A stretch of DNA of 31,616 bases from Linnemannia schmuckeri (GCA_029449235.1 JANATG010000021.1:717501-749116), one strand, 5' to 3'. Positions 1-9,217 are shown, numbered from the stretch's first letter. A program made the numbers and translations. The notes: generated from the letters alone by a model not told the origin.

Positions 1-2
1 AC

Positions 3-566
3 AGTGGTCATAAAAAGTACCATTGTCTCAAGTTCCAGGCTATCACGACTCCTGACGGCATGATTGTTCATGTCGGTGGTCCTTTCACTGGGCGGCAGAA
101 TGACGCAGGCATGCTTATCAGATCCCAGATCCGCCACTATCTTGCTGCTCATGCGAGATCTCCTGGTGGTCGTCAGCTGGTCGTGTACGGTGACGAGGGA
201 TATGGCCAGTCGGACGAGGTTCAGGCACCCTTCAGAGGACATAACTTGACTCCAGAGCAAGTAGCACGCAATGTGAGCATGAAGCGACCTCGGCTCTCTG
301 CTGAATGGTCGTTCGGCTTTATTTCCAATCGATTCGGCCTTCTCAATCACTACCAAAAACTAAGAGTTGGTCTTTCTCCTATCGGTCACTATTTCCCTGT
401 TGCTACCCTTTTCAGTAATCTACTGAGGTGTTTTGGCCGCTACGATAACACACAGAGCTACTTTGGGCTCCCACCCCCTACCCCTGAACAGTATCTAACC
501 CCAAGGGCTCAATGGGATGCGACTAGAGTCGTCCCTATTATTCCAGATTACTTTGATATTATTTAA
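3..566 (+). CDS. DDE_Tnp_4 / Harbinger-like transposase, C-terminal part
   Basis: The frame is open from the window edge, so the gene is 5' partial and the internal ATG at 60 is not the real start. The fragment carries the hallmarks of PIF/Harbinger DDE endonucleases: an HKKYHCLKFQ-type strand followed by TTPDG, then GPFTGRQNDAGM, a second catalytic Asp in VVYGDEGYG (fragment residue 64) and the catalytic Glu in RLSAEWSFGF (residue 101). The first Asp would lie upstream. Family members cut and paste the element at its terminal inverted repeats in the nucleus. The stop is at 564-566. The sequence clearly differs from the 414-aa transposase at 20.7 kb, so this is a separate lineage. No frameshift is visible in the part present. 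Confidence 0.82.
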   Translation, partial: SGHKKYHCLKFQAITTPDGMIVHVGGPFTGRQNDAGMLIRSQIRHYLAAHARSPGGRQLVVYGDEGYGQSDEVQAPFRGHNLTPEQVARNVSMKRPRLSAEWSFGFISNRFGLLNHYQKLRVGLSPIGHYFPVATLFSNLLRCFGRYDNTQSYFGLPPPTPEQYLTPRAQWDATRVVPIIPDYFDII

Positions 567-654
567 AACATCGACTTGACCACTTAGCCTTCCAATACAA
601 TCGTAAAGCCCGCTATGTTTTCACTCCATTGCTGTTGTAAAACTGATTTTGTGT

Positions 655-2391
655 TTATTGCATAACTCGCGACTGGAAAGATGAACGAACTCCGGTGCGC
701 AAAGGTGGAGATTCCCAGCTTGTGCTCTCCATCGTAGCAATCAATTTGCGCGACTCTCTCTGGATGTCCGATATTTCGATATTGAGCTGCGATGTTTGGG
801 TCTTGAGCTGGGTCAACTGGCTTCCTTGGGCATACAGTTGGGCATTCAATTGACTCCCCTGGGCGTTCAGCTGGGAAGTCAATTGGAACAGATGAGAGGT
901 CATCTGGGCTGTGACCTGGTCCATCTGATTCTTGAAGAGGACATTCTGACCATCAATCAGCTGCATTAACTTGTCGGTCATCCGATCGGTTAACTTGGGA
1001 AGTCTCTCCTCCTCAAGCCATGTGCGATGAATCGTACTCAGTTGCGTTAGGTGGTTGATCCGTGCTGTGAGATATTGGTTGCGTTCCTCAAGCTCCTCTA
1101 CTCGCCCAGTGAGAAGGGCAATCTTGTCCGAGTCCGGGGCGATGGCACGTTTCACCCGTTTTGCTGGTTGATGGAAGGTCGTCGATGAGCTCCCGAATGG
1201 TGAAGAGGAAGGTGGATCTGTATCTGTCGAAGCACTGGTTGAGCGTTCCTTTCGATTCGGTCCCGGCGTGCCAAATGGTCTTTTCGGCTGGATGAGTCCT
1301 GTCGACTGAGAAGTATCCAGAGGAGGACGAATGACGAAGAGTTCATTGGACTGAGCGTGCGACGGACTGTCTGAGGGCTGGCTGAAATTGATAGTCGCAT
1401 GTGCGCCTGAAAGGATAGCTGCTGATGTCGACTGAGAAGCAGTATCTACTGTCGATGCGGATGACTGAGATACCAAGCCAGAGTCCAATGACAAATCTGT
1501 AGCATTGGGTGCCCTCGCAACCTCTTCCTCCAGGTTTTTCTCTAGGATTTCCTCGGCCGTATCAATATCTGTCCTATCCTCGTTCGCCTCACTCCAGTCA
1601 TCGCGATTGCCTAACATGGCTCTCAGAGTCCGTCCGCTTGTTGCCTCCTCCTCGGCCAGATCTCGACTCTTCTCTTCATCCTTCTGTGCCCATTGCCGTC
1701 TCTCACGCTCCCTTATTTGGTCCTCGGTATGAACCAAGTCTAGTGCCATTTCAGCCAGTCGTGTGTCTCTCCATGGCTCATCCGTCGCAACCTTAAGCCA
1801 GGCGTCTAAACTCCTCCGCTCCCTGACAATCCTTTCATAGACAGAGTAGAGTGCAGTGGCTGTCACGCCTAACAACAAGGGTTCAGCCGATCCAAGTTCT
1901 GTTGCTAACTCCTTGACCGCAGCGCTGTCCTTGGAGAGGTTGAAGCGGTAGTTTGGGTCTCGTAAATGAGCCTTTTCAGGCAAGCGGTCGCGCAGGAACA
2001 TGACCGCCCTGAAAATTCCGTCGCAGTTAGTACATGCAGCGTTAAACTGTAACAATCGAAATCGTGCACTAGTGGGACCATCCGTGCTGGCAGCTGCGGA
2101 GCCGCCTTGGTTGACTTCTATTGACCGTGGAGGCAATGCTGTAATAAGTAAAGATGGCCTGTACTGTGACAAGTAGGGTATGAGTTTAACGTGCATGAGT
2201 TTACCTGAGGTCGACCTCCTTGTCCTCGTGATGCCTCTGCTTGGCGGATCCATAAAGACCTTGCTGTAGTAAAGTCTCTTTTCGTACGGACTAGCTGTTG
2301 GGTTTAGTGTTAGGCCATTCGTTCTCTTGGCCTTGCCCAAGTCCAAAACCTCGCCGTAATACGAGTTGCTCCTGGTTTTCTTGTTAGTCAT
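655..2391 (-). CDS. Transposon-associated coiled-coil protein (578 aa)
   Basis: Long intact minus-strand ORF starting at the ATG at 2391. The N-terminal half (about residues 100-250) is a compact charged region with several Arg/Leu-rich helices. The middle (about 260-420) is Ser/Thr/Pro-rich and probably disordered. The C-terminal ~130 residues form a strong heptad coiled coil followed by a Gln/Leu/Ser-rich repeat (QLNAQGSQLNAQLYAQGSQL). I see no catalytic motif. A GTAAAC donor at 2204 and a TTACAG acceptor at 2139 define a possible in-frame 66-bp intron of matching phase; removing it leaves 556 aa. Its position converging on a Harbinger transposase suggests the usual second protein of such elements, a DNA-binding or complex-forming partner. 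That function is inferred from context and no SANT signature is obvious. Confidence 0.6.
   Translation of the reverse strand: MTNKKTRSNSYYGEVLDLGKAKRTNGLTLNPTASPYEKRLYYSKVFMDPPSRGITRTRRSTSGKLMHVKLIPYLSQYRPSLLITALPPRSIEVNQGGSAAASTDGPTSARFRLLQFNAACTNCDGIFRAVMFLRDRLPEKAHLRDPNYRFNLSKDSAAVKELATELGSAEPLLLGVTATALYSVYERIVRERRSLDAWLKVATDEPWRDTRLAEMALDLVHTEDQIRERERRQWAQKDEEKSRDLAEEEATSGRTLRAMLGNRDDWSEANEDRTDIDTAEEILEKNLEEEVARAPNATDLSLDSGLVSQSSASTVDTASQSTSAAILSGAHATINFSQPSDSPSHAQSNELFVIRPPLDTSQSTGLIQPKRPFGTPGPNRKERSTSASTDTDPPSSSPFGSSSTTFHQPAKRVKRAIAPDSDKIALLTGRVEELEERNQYLTARINHLTQLSTIHRTWLEEERLPKLTDRMTDKLMQLIDGQNVLFKNQMDQVTAQMTSHLFQLTSQLNAQGSQLNAQLYAQGSQLTQLKTQTSQLNIEISDIQRESRKLIATMESTSWESPPLRTGVRSSFQSRVMQ
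2139..2204 (-). other. Candidate 66-bp intron in the coiled-coil gene
   Basis: GTAAAC donor and TTATTACAG acceptor with phase 1 on both sides. The length is a multiple of three, so the frame stays open with or without splicing. The 22 residues it would encode are hydrophobic and unlike the charged flanking protein, which favours an intron. Confidence 0.45.
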
Positions 2392-2529
2392 GGGTGAATG
2401 AATGATGGATTCATGGATGAGGAATCTTGATCAAGTATTGAACCCTCTATCGGACTGCTTCTTATCACGTGATCTAAACAACTAACATATCAAGCTTGCC
2501 TATAATGGAAATGATCAATCCGGTCTTCA

Positions 2530-4071
2530 CTATTGAAAATAATTCTCCAGAAACTGCCTAATAAATCCATCTACCTCTATTCGCTGGTCGGGCGGAATAA
2601 GACACATGTTGTGGTCGATCTCATCACGGGCCTCCTGGATTTGCTTGTCGGCTAGTGGGGTCTCGTTATTGGTCCCGAACAGTTTTGTATGGAAAAAGCA
2701 ATCCTTGATCTTCGTTGGTTCGATTGAGGCCAATGCGCACCTGCACCATATCATCGCCTGGAGAATATGAACCTTGTAGATGTCGCGTTGTCCGAGATCC
2801 GCTTTGGTGACGGCGATAGTGATACTTGAAAGTGGCAATGATTCCTGTATCCATGGGCTGCAATACTGAAGTTGTGTTTGGTGGTAGCATGAGGATGGTG
2901 ATGTTGCTAAGGACCAGACCTAGAGAGATATGCGAAGAAGCGTTGTCCAGAAGCAGAAGGATATGGCGGCCTTCTATTCGCATAGCCCTATCAAACTCCT
3001 CCAGTCATGATCGAAAAATAACGCGCGCAGAATATTTTTTTGTTATATGGTAAAAACAAGCAAGCCCTATTAATTGTTTCACCATATTTTGCATTACCTG
3101 TCATCCACGCCTTCTTATTATAATAATATTGGAATTCGAGTTCTCTGGGAGTTCTGCGGCCGCAGCACTTGGGTTTCTTGGCAGTTCCAATAAAAAGCAA
3201 TGGTCGTTTGTCGGTTCCCGTGGCATTCGACGTTAGCGCGATAGACATCCTTGCCTTGGTCTTCTTGAATGCAGAAACCTTTCCAGATGCGATCGTGCGG
3301 TTGGGTACAAGACAGAAGCACAACCCGGATTCGTCCATGTTATACACATCGTTGGGGTCGAAGTCGGCGATGGTTTGTTGTATATTCGATATTGCTCCTT
3401 GTACGTACTCTTGGCTAACATATCCGGCCTCTTCATGCATCTTGATTCCCCGAAGTTTGTGACGAAGAAGGAACTATTGGAGCCATCCATGAAAAAATGA
3501 TGAAGAGGGTGTTATCGTCTCGGCAAGTCTTTCGCCCTTTTGCATGATGAGCAGGCCAGTAAGAGCAGCTCCTGTTCGCTGACAATTCAAACCCACACTG
3601 CAAGAGTCTCGTCCAGCTCCTTGTTGACGACCTCTTTCACTCGCTCGGTATCCAATTCCGATGAGCTCATACTGTCAAAAACACCTTTCTTGCCTTGGCT
3701 GAGATAGCGGCTGAATGTTGGTTGATTGATGGGGACTGATAGGTTGAACTCGATCCTGCCCCATTCATCTAGTTCCTTCTGTGTCAGGTCGCCTTTCGCA
3801 TAACTCTCGCATAGCCGTTTCCGTTGCTCGTTTGTAGGAGTACTTTTTTGCTCTACACAGGAAATTATTGACGCCAAAAGTTAGATTTGGCATTTCACTA
3901 ATCAGGTACATTCAAACAGCATTCGAGATCGCTTACTCTCTTTGTGGCGGGTTTTTTATTAGCTGCAAGTCGGTGACGAGGTGCAGCTTCTTCTTCGTTC
4001 TCCAAATGCACAAGTGAAGGAACAGAAGAGGAGTTGAGACTCCTCGCAAATAGCTCATCAGGCGATTCCAT
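2530..4071 (-). pseudogene. pogo/CENP-B (jerky)-type DDE transposase, decayed
   Basis: Minus-strand remnant of a Tc1/mariner-superfamily pogo-like transposase. Exon 1 (4071-3937) starts MESPDELFARSLNSSSV. An 86-bp intron (3936-3851, GTAAGC...TAGAG, phase 0) leads to a CENP-B/psq-type helix-turn-helix: NEQRKRLCESYAKGDLTQ, then PTFSRYLSQ. A TGA near 3585 requires a frame change. The frame is then open through GLLIMQKGERLAE, has an in-frame TAG near 3475, and continues through the first catalytic Asp (NMDESG) and KKARMSIALTSNATG. The second Asp is in LLLDNASSH and the third in LPPNTTSVLQPMD, each after a further frameshift (about 3005 and 2815). The C-terminus ends at 2530 after a typical IKDCFFHTKL segment. 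At least three frameshifts and one stop show it is inactive. I found no terminal repeats. Confidence 0.8.
3851..3936 (-). other. Intron of the pogo-like transposase pseudogene
   Basis: GTAAGC donor directly after the exon-1 codons ...ATKR and acceptor GTGTAGAG directly before the codons QKSTPTNEQ. Both sides are phase 0, and the junction yields a basic segment typical of the N-terminus of CENP-B-like DNA-binding domains. Confidence 0.6.
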
Positions 4072-4447
4072 TTTGGATTGAGCGTTAAAGGTGATGTCCG
4101 CACAATTACTCTAGCCAAAGTAAAGGCACCACATATCACTTAAGGGGTTTTATATTGTGGCTTAGCTTAGTTGTAGAATCAGGTGGGTTCGGTTGAGACT
4201 TGGTAGGGTGGCTGTTACACTCACAGTTGAGGTTGACATTGTATCGTAGGGATTATTGTTGTAAATAAGGGGAATGTAGAAGGGAGGTTGTTGAAATTGG
4301 AGAGGTCCTAAAGCACGACACACAAGCAAACAATACACACTGAAATAAACGGCGTCAGCTAACTCAATCAATTGAAAGGACAGGGAGCAAAAGATTGAGC
4401 TGCCTCGCTATTTCTACTACTGCTGTATCTACATTGCCTAAATTACG
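4072..4447. other. No gene recognised
   Basis: AT-rich spacer upstream of the pogo-like pseudogene. Short ORFs on the minus strand lack protein-like composition. It may hold the 5' flank of the transposon, but I see no terminal inverted repeat. Confidence 0.4.
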
Positions 4448-5132
4448 GTGAAGCCCAATGCACGGTCCTCTGCAACATTGTTACAAAAAGATGTGGCGGC
4501 TGGGCAGCGGCGGCGATGCTTTAGGTTAGCACTCCTATTCTTTAGTAGACATAGTTTTTGTAGGGCGCTGAGCCCTCTTGTCTGCTCCTTGCCCTTTACA
4601 CATCACTTCTTGGACGAGAACAGTATTGACAAGAGTTTCGCTGGCGCGCTGCAGTCTATTGTTCCGTGTGATTCTTTAGGACACTATTATCGCTATTCCC
4701 TACTATCAACCCCCTATCCTCCCGTACCAATTGAGGACTTAAAAGCGGTCCTACAACTCTGGCCTCGAACCTCTCCCATAGGTAACATAATATATCTTCT
4801 ATAGTATATTCAGTTCTGCACCAAAAGTATATACTATAGGGGAGGTACGACTGTACTCGTCAGACACTGCAGCTGCAGTTGCTGAGAATAAGAAAGTACC
4901 GCCGCCACCCTTGGACATGAGGAAGAGCTTGCTTGTCGAACACATCATTGAAGATGCTGTGTTTGGACAGCGTGTCGAGTTGGCCCACCGGGTTGCTGGC
5001 ACCTATCCGGTTGGAAATGGAAAGTCGAGAGATAAGGAGGAACTGGATGTCGTTTTCATGGCAGAGATTGCCCAAAAAATCATGCAGGGCAAGCAGTGCT
5101 GCTTATCTTGGTCACCAAACAATAGGCATTAA
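4448..5132 (+). pseudogene. Broken coding remnant, unknown family
   Basis: Two plus-strand segments look protein-coding but lie in different frames. The first (to 4804) ends with SLLSTPYPPVPIEDLKAVLQ and then LWPRTSPIG before running into a stop. The second is open from about 4800 and reads SAPKVYTIGEVRLYSSDTAA, then VPPPPLDMRKSLLVEHIIED and RVELAHRVAGTYPVGNG, then a further charged helix to 5132. A GTAACA...ATTCAG pair between them would be only about 33 bp and gives the wrong phase, so a frameshift or deletion is more likely than an intron. I recognise no family. Downstream the sequence is abruptly followed by a 28S rRNA fragment at 5184, suggesting the gene is truncated. Confidence 0.3.
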
Positions 5133-5183
5133 TATTAACAAAAAAGGTCTTCCTTCCTATTGGCTGAGGAGAACAACACGCCT

Positions 5184-5221
5184 TAACTGCCTTGTAGCTG
5201 CCAAGCGTTCATAGCGACGTT

Positions 5222-5257
<36 letters not shown>

Positions 5258-5369
5258 ACTGAAGGCATTGTAAGCAGTAGAGTAGCCTTGTTGCTACGAT
5301 CTTCTAAGATAACGCCCATTGTTTTATAGATTTGTTCGAAAGAACAACATCTCATTTTTTTTTTCCCCG
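5184..5369 (+). pseudogene. 28S rRNA 3'-end fragment (copy i), internally deleted
   Basis: Begins TAACTGCCTTG and continues through the conserved GCCAAGCGTTCATAGCGACG and CCTTCGATGTCGGCTC segments of large-subunit rRNA. After CATACTGAAG it jumps to ATTGTAAGCAGTAGAG. Relative to the fuller copy at 16080 about 431 nt (16161-16591) are missing, including the sarcin-ricin loop. It then follows the 28S 3' end and the 3' external spacer hairpin (TTGTTCGAAAGAACAA). Base changes such as TTCTAAGATAACG show decay. It is a pseudogene fragment, not functional rDNA. Confidence 0.85.
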
Positions 5370-5900
5370 GGCACAATTTAAGGGCCTTCCATCAAGACAG
5401 CTGGCGGTCAAGGTTCGATAAAGTAGACAGGCAGAGCAAGTCAGCGCCGTGGGGTTTGCTTGCGTGGACTCAAGAGAACAAGTTCCCTCCCTCTCCCCTC
5501 TTTCTCTCTCTCTCTCTCTCTCTCACGCACACAAAAAAAAGGCTGGAAAAAAAAAGGCGTGCGCCAGTCAGGTAAATCAAGTCTGTGCTATCCTCGTGTC
5601 ATATTCAATCCCTCTCTTCAATCATCCTTCCAATCCACATTCACTTGTATCAAAAATAACCGAAAAAACCCTAACATCCCATCCCTCTCAAGCCCATTAC
5701 CCATTCATTTTGTCGCAATCAAATCCATCCCCTATTTATCCAGTCAGCAGATCATGCCCAATTTCATACTATCCCTTTGAGCCTACATCTCCTTCGAGGG
5801 TACATGACCTTGTATATTGGGAGGTGAAGGAGAGCAAGCATGCTGAGCAAAACGAATTTATGGTTATTTAGAAAGAGAGTTTGTGTTTAAAAAATTTTGT
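5370..5900. repeat. Pyrimidine-rich spacer with (TC)n microsatellite
   Basis: A (TC)11 tract lies at 5503-5524 inside a longer C/T-rich run, followed by two A-runs. ORFs across this stretch are low-complexity Ser/Pro/Leu translations of the repeat and I do not treat them as genes. Nothing else is recognised. Confidence 0.6.
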
Positions 5901-5947
5901 TGAAGGAAGAGCGAGAGAGAAGGACAATGGGATGTGAGCACAGCGCC

Positions 5948-6226
5948 TTAGGTACCGCACTCCCTGGGAGTACCGATACACTCAACAGCCACACAATCAC
6001 ACCATTGGCTACAGACAGAGTTGTACACGCGGTAACCGAGGTGTCCTGTGTGAGTACTGCAATTATATCCGTAATGTCGGAAACATCCATCTGTCATCAC
6101 GTTGTCGCCATTACAATCCATCTCGTATCGGAACCTGACAGCCTGCGGGACTGTCATGTTGGCGGGGAAACTTCTCACCAGCATCCCGACCGTCCCAATA
6201 AGACTAAGGATTGGTATTAAATGCAT
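5948..6226 (-). CDS. Small secreted cysteine-rich protein (92 aa)
   Basis: Starts at the ATG at 6226. A hydrophobic N-terminus (MHLIPILSLIGTVGMLVRSF) fits a signal peptide with cleavage after about residue 22. The mature ~70 residues hold eight cysteines ending in a VCSQWCDC cluster and two further Cys, suggesting a disulfide-stabilised secreted peptide. The first part (F-x4-C-x2-D...GC-F-x-H...C) and the CDC...EC-x5-EC tail resemble the 108-aa protein at 11901-12227 (F-x4-C-x2-D...AC-Y-x-A-C; CVC...QC-x6-C), so the two may be distant paralogues. Function unknown. Its first 23 nt overlap the end of a spliced reading frame (6204-6295), so either this start or that gene may be wrong. Confidence 0.5.
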   Translation of the reverse strand: MHLIPILSLIGTVGMLVRSFPANMTVPQAVRFRYEMDCNGDNVMTDGCFRHYGYNCSTHTGHLGYRVYNSVCSQWCDCVAVECIGTPRECGT

Positions 6227-6638
6227 GTCTCACAGCTCTGGCAAGCCTAAACCAGTTCTCGTCGGGCGATGTGAAGATTATTGCTGTAACGTTGCCTGTT
6301 GGAAAATAATAACCAGGATGTTATTGACAAGGTATAGGGAAAGTGGAATAACGAAACAAAAGAGAAGGATCTGTTTAATTCAGGGACGAGGAGTCATCAT
6401 GTACTCTTCGTCCCCTATGTACACATGATTATAGCTCACCTTCAGTCCCAGAAAAGAGTGGGGGGTCTCCTCGATTTTGGAAGTCCACTACTATGGCTGT
6501 CTGGAGTTCCTCGGGTCTGTTTTCTTGGATGAATCTTACGACGCGAACAGGTGTTGGCTCGTATATATTTACAAGAATGAAATCCAGTGTGATAGTCTTT
6601 TTGTGATGTAAAAGGTTGAGATAGGGAACCCTCTCTTC
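6204..6638 (-). CDS. 3' end of a spliced orphan gene (two exons visible)
   Basis: Minus strand. The frame is open from 6638 to 6440 and reads KKTITLDFILVNIYEPTPVR, then VVRFIQENRPEELQTAIVVD, ending FSGTEG at a GAAG|GTGAGC donor (6439). The acceptor TTTCCAACAG at 6296 joins in phase to NVTAIIFTSPDENWFRLARA and a stop at 6206-6204. The intron is 144 bp. The alternation of hydrophobic and charged residues and the matched phase make this look like real coding sequence, but I recognise no family. The 5' end is unclear: a TGA precedes 6638, so an upstream exon or a frameshift is needed. A TATA-like GATATAAAAAG lies at 6650-6660 but is too close to explain the whole exon. Confidence 0.4.
6383..6414. 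repeat. 12-bp stem inverted repeat
   Basis: GGGACGAGGAGT (6383-6394) and ACTCTTCGTCCC (6403-6414) pair over 12 bp with one mismatch around an 8-nt loop. It sits inside the inferred intron of the orphan gene. No function is evident. Confidence 0.5.
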
Positions 6639-6699
6639 TCAAGTCGTCGCTTTTTATATCTCGACATTGCTCCTTTTTCTCCTTCGCTTGCACTTTATC

Positions 6700-7252
6700 C
6701 ACGCACCAATCAGTCAGACACGGGTGTTCAATGGTTGTTAATTACCAACGCTAACTCTTTTGAAAAAAAAAAAAAGGCGTGGGGACTTTGGAGAACCGTG
6801 CACCATTTGCGGAATAAAACGAAATTGATCGATTAAACGGACCTCCCGGGGCACAGGTTCATACAAGTGATCACTGCTGTGTCTTTATGAAAACGAGGGT
6901 ATTCAAAAATGTTGACTCGGGATTGCCTATCGTTTTCTCCATTACAAGTAACGGTTTGTCAAAAAAGGGATAAACTCTATTTGCACTGAAAGTCGACAGA
7001 GTGTAGTAGAAGTAAACAAAAACACAAAAATACAAGGACACAAAAGCTGAACATTAATGCGTGAGAATGTATACAAAAACGACCAAGGATATTGATGATT
7101 AATAATAGTAAAGCCGATAAAAAGAACTTAACAGACGCGACTCTTATCAAAATAACCATAATCTCCTTCGTAGATGCGCTTGCGAAATGGATGTTATGCG
7201 CCCCAAAGTCACGTGCATATGCGTACAACAGGCGCTCAAGTGGTCATCTGTC
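6700..7252. other. No gene recognised
   Basis: AT-rich spacer with short A-runs and no ORF of convincing composition. It ends at the 5' target duplication of LINE copy A (7253). Confidence 0.5.
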
Positions 7253-7267
7253 AGTCTGTCCCACCCA
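7253..7267 (+). repeat. 5' target-site duplication of LINE copy A
   Basis: AGTCTGTCCCACCCA is repeated exactly at 9168-9182, immediately after a 3' poly(A) stretch. Confidence 0.85.
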
Positions 7268-9167
7268 GGCTCCTGGAGGAAGCAGAGGAACGGCGTCAAC
7301 AGGAAAAAGAAAAAGACAAAGAAAAAGAATAAGAAAATGAAAACACAAGTTTAAGCCCGTTATCATGGACCCGGCATCACAGGAGGCTATTAAAAGAAAT
7401 AGGAAGGAGGCCAGGCCAGGCATGAGACACATCTATTCAGACGGATGGTGCACAAGGGGAAGAAGGAGTGCGCCATGGCTTTCGCAGTCGTAGGAGAGGA
7501 GCAAGAAGTGGTGCAGGGTTCCACCAAAGGATTCGCGTCGTCTGTCAAAGCAGAACTAATGGGCTTGATCGCAGGGATCATCGCCACACCCGAGGACCAG
7601 GATCTTTGCATTCGACTCGACAATCAGGCTGTGGTGAAGCAGCTCAGGGATGTCGTCGTCAATCGGAAACAAGCGTCGGCGAGGATGAAACTACGATGCG
7701 ACTACGTCGCGGAGTGGGCGGTAGTGGCAAGGATATGCAACGAGCGTACGGTGACAATAACAGTCGAGTGGGTCAAGGGTCACGACAGAGACGAGTAGAA
7801 CGAGAAGGCGGACCTAGCGGCGAAAGAGGCTCAATCGCAGTCTGGACAAGTATGACAGGTCGACAGGTCAGTCCAGGACGACATTAAGTACACGGTGACG
7901 ATGGCCGGAGAGGCGCTAGATCAGGACACAAGACATGTGCTAAAGATGCAAACCACAAGACGCTGCCACCAGGAGTGGAGGGCGCTCAAGAGGACCAAGA
8001 GGTCGATCCCGGACTACAAAGGCACGGATTGGCTGGGCACTCTTTCCAACATACACAACAACAAACCAGTCAATACCTTTTTCAGCTCTCAGCAGGATAC
8101 ACGGCTAGGCAGCCACAGGATAAAGAAAGACCACGGAATGCTACCAACCATGGATTTCCTACACGCCAGGCGCCCAGAGCTGTACGAGGATGACCGTTGC
8201 CGACAATGCGTCCAAGAGACGAAGGATAACGTCCATGTTTGGATATGCCCCAATAGTAGAACGGCGCAAGACGAGATATGGAAGGACGCCCTCAAACGGG
8301 TGGATGGATGGAGAGCAATCGCCACACGATATTTCAACACGCAGAGAGAGAAGCGCCAGCTAGGGAAACTACCGCCAGCGGATATCGTCTGGAGGAAGCC
8401 AAGAACAAGCATGTGCCGCGAGGCATTATGGTCAGTGATTGAAAAGCCGGGAGAGGAGGAGGAGCGCAGCAGCAGACCGAAAAGGCATGGACAGCCTGCC
8501 ACATTTATCGAGGTCTTGTGCCTATAGCCCTAGCAAAAGTGTGGGACAAGTTGTTCAAGGACATTCCGGCCAGTATTGCCCAGCACGTAAATCGGCTGTT
8601 TTGTCGGTACATCGAGAAGGAGGCGAGAGAGCGGTTATGGAAACCCAGATGCGAGGTGACGGCCAAGTGGGGGAAGGCGAACGGCATCACGGCCAGCACG
8701 AAACAGAAACGCACAATCGAGCGCCAGAGCGGCGGGTGGAAGCAGATATACGGACGGAAACTCCGAGAGGACGAGTGCCTTTGCGGACGAGTCAACACAG
8801 AACACGACGGAGAGCGGTGCCCAGGCGAGCAGCGCGACACACGAGCGGCTGATCAAGCAGTTATCGAGTCCCTTCTGGGCCTGAGGTGCATGGATATTAT
8901 GGAGAGGAGAGGCAATATGGTCATCAAGGAGTTGGAGATGGAAGACGGCTAGATCCCTTGAGCTCGTGTTAAAGCAGCAAGGGTCGTCCGGACTCGTAAG
9001 AGGATGGGCTGTGGTCCTCAGGTACCGATGTACTGTTTAGTATGCTTTACTTAGTGAAGTAGACTATGTGCTCGTACGAGCTTCACTTAGACAGTTCCAC
9101 TTTTCAATTGGATAAAATTGATGTGTCGTCACAGACGACCCATCACTACCTTGGTAAAAAAAAAATT
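7268..9167 (+). mobile_element. LINE copy A, 5'-truncated non-LTR retrotransposon
   Basis: A 1.9-kb insertion flanked by a perfect 15-bp target duplication and ending in about ten A residues (9156-9165), the signature of target-primed reverse transcription with 5' truncation. It keeps only the 3' part of ORF2: a short coiled-coil stretch, RNase H and two zinc-binding motifs. It is homologous to the C-terminal part of the large minus-strand LINE copy B (17001-18854), but diverged, so it is another member or subfamily of the same clade. Confidence 0.88.
7434..8952 (+). pseudogene. LINE A ORF2 3' part: RNase H and zinc-binding domains, broken
   Basis: The RNase H domain starts at YSDG (7434, first Asp) and after a frameshift continues AMAFAVVGEEQEVVQGSTKG. 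The Glu is in KAELMGL, the second Asp in IRLDNQAVV, and the WVKGHDRDE motif supplies the His region. In-frame stops interrupt at 7796 (TAG) and about 7856 (TGA). The same frame then encodes the conserved GMLPTMDFLHARRPELYEDD segment with a C-x2-C-x8-H-x3-C motif (CRQC...HVWIC). A frameshift near 8450-8500 precedes the final part, with RLWKPRCEVTAKWGKANGIT and a second motif C-x-C-x6-H-x4-C (CLCGRVNTEHDGERC), then ESLLG...ME. Two stops and two frameshifts mean it cannot make protein. In living relatives RNase H degrades the RNA strand of the cDNA hybrid and the zinc fingers bind nucleic acid. Confidence 0.85.
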
Positions 9168-9182
9168 AGTCTGTCCCACCCA
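9168..9182 (+). repeat. 3' target-site duplication of LINE copy A
   Basis: Exact second copy of the 15-bp sequence at 7253-7267, two bases after the poly(A) tract. Confidence 0.85.
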
Positions 9183-9217
9183 TCCCACCCTTCCTTGCGA
9201 ACAATATTAGTACCTAA

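Larger units (their letters stand above)
1..2400. mobile_element. Harbinger-like DNA transposon, left part outside window
   Basis: A plus-strand DDE transposase (to 566) and a minus-strand coiled-coil protein gene (2391-655) converge with 88 bp between their stop codons. The complete Harbinger elements at 20-27 kb have the same convergent two-gene layout with a 48-bp gap, so I infer that these two genes form one element. The left terminus lies outside the window and I could not recognise a matching right terminal repeat between 2392 and 2530, so the right boundary is approximate. Confidence 0.5.

Noticed and set aside
4755..4800. B-box-like GGTTCGAGGCC on the minus strand as a tRNA gene
   Set aside because: No A box or cloverleaf could be built around it.
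4835..4855. TIR-like CAGTCGTACCTCCCC (minus strand) as the end of the pogo-like element
   Set aside because: No partner repeat was found near 2400-2530, and the stretch lies within a coding-like frame.
5449..5871. 140-aa ORF through the (TC)n tract
   Set aside because: Translation is low-complexity Ser/Leu repeat plus Pro-rich sequence with no gene signals.
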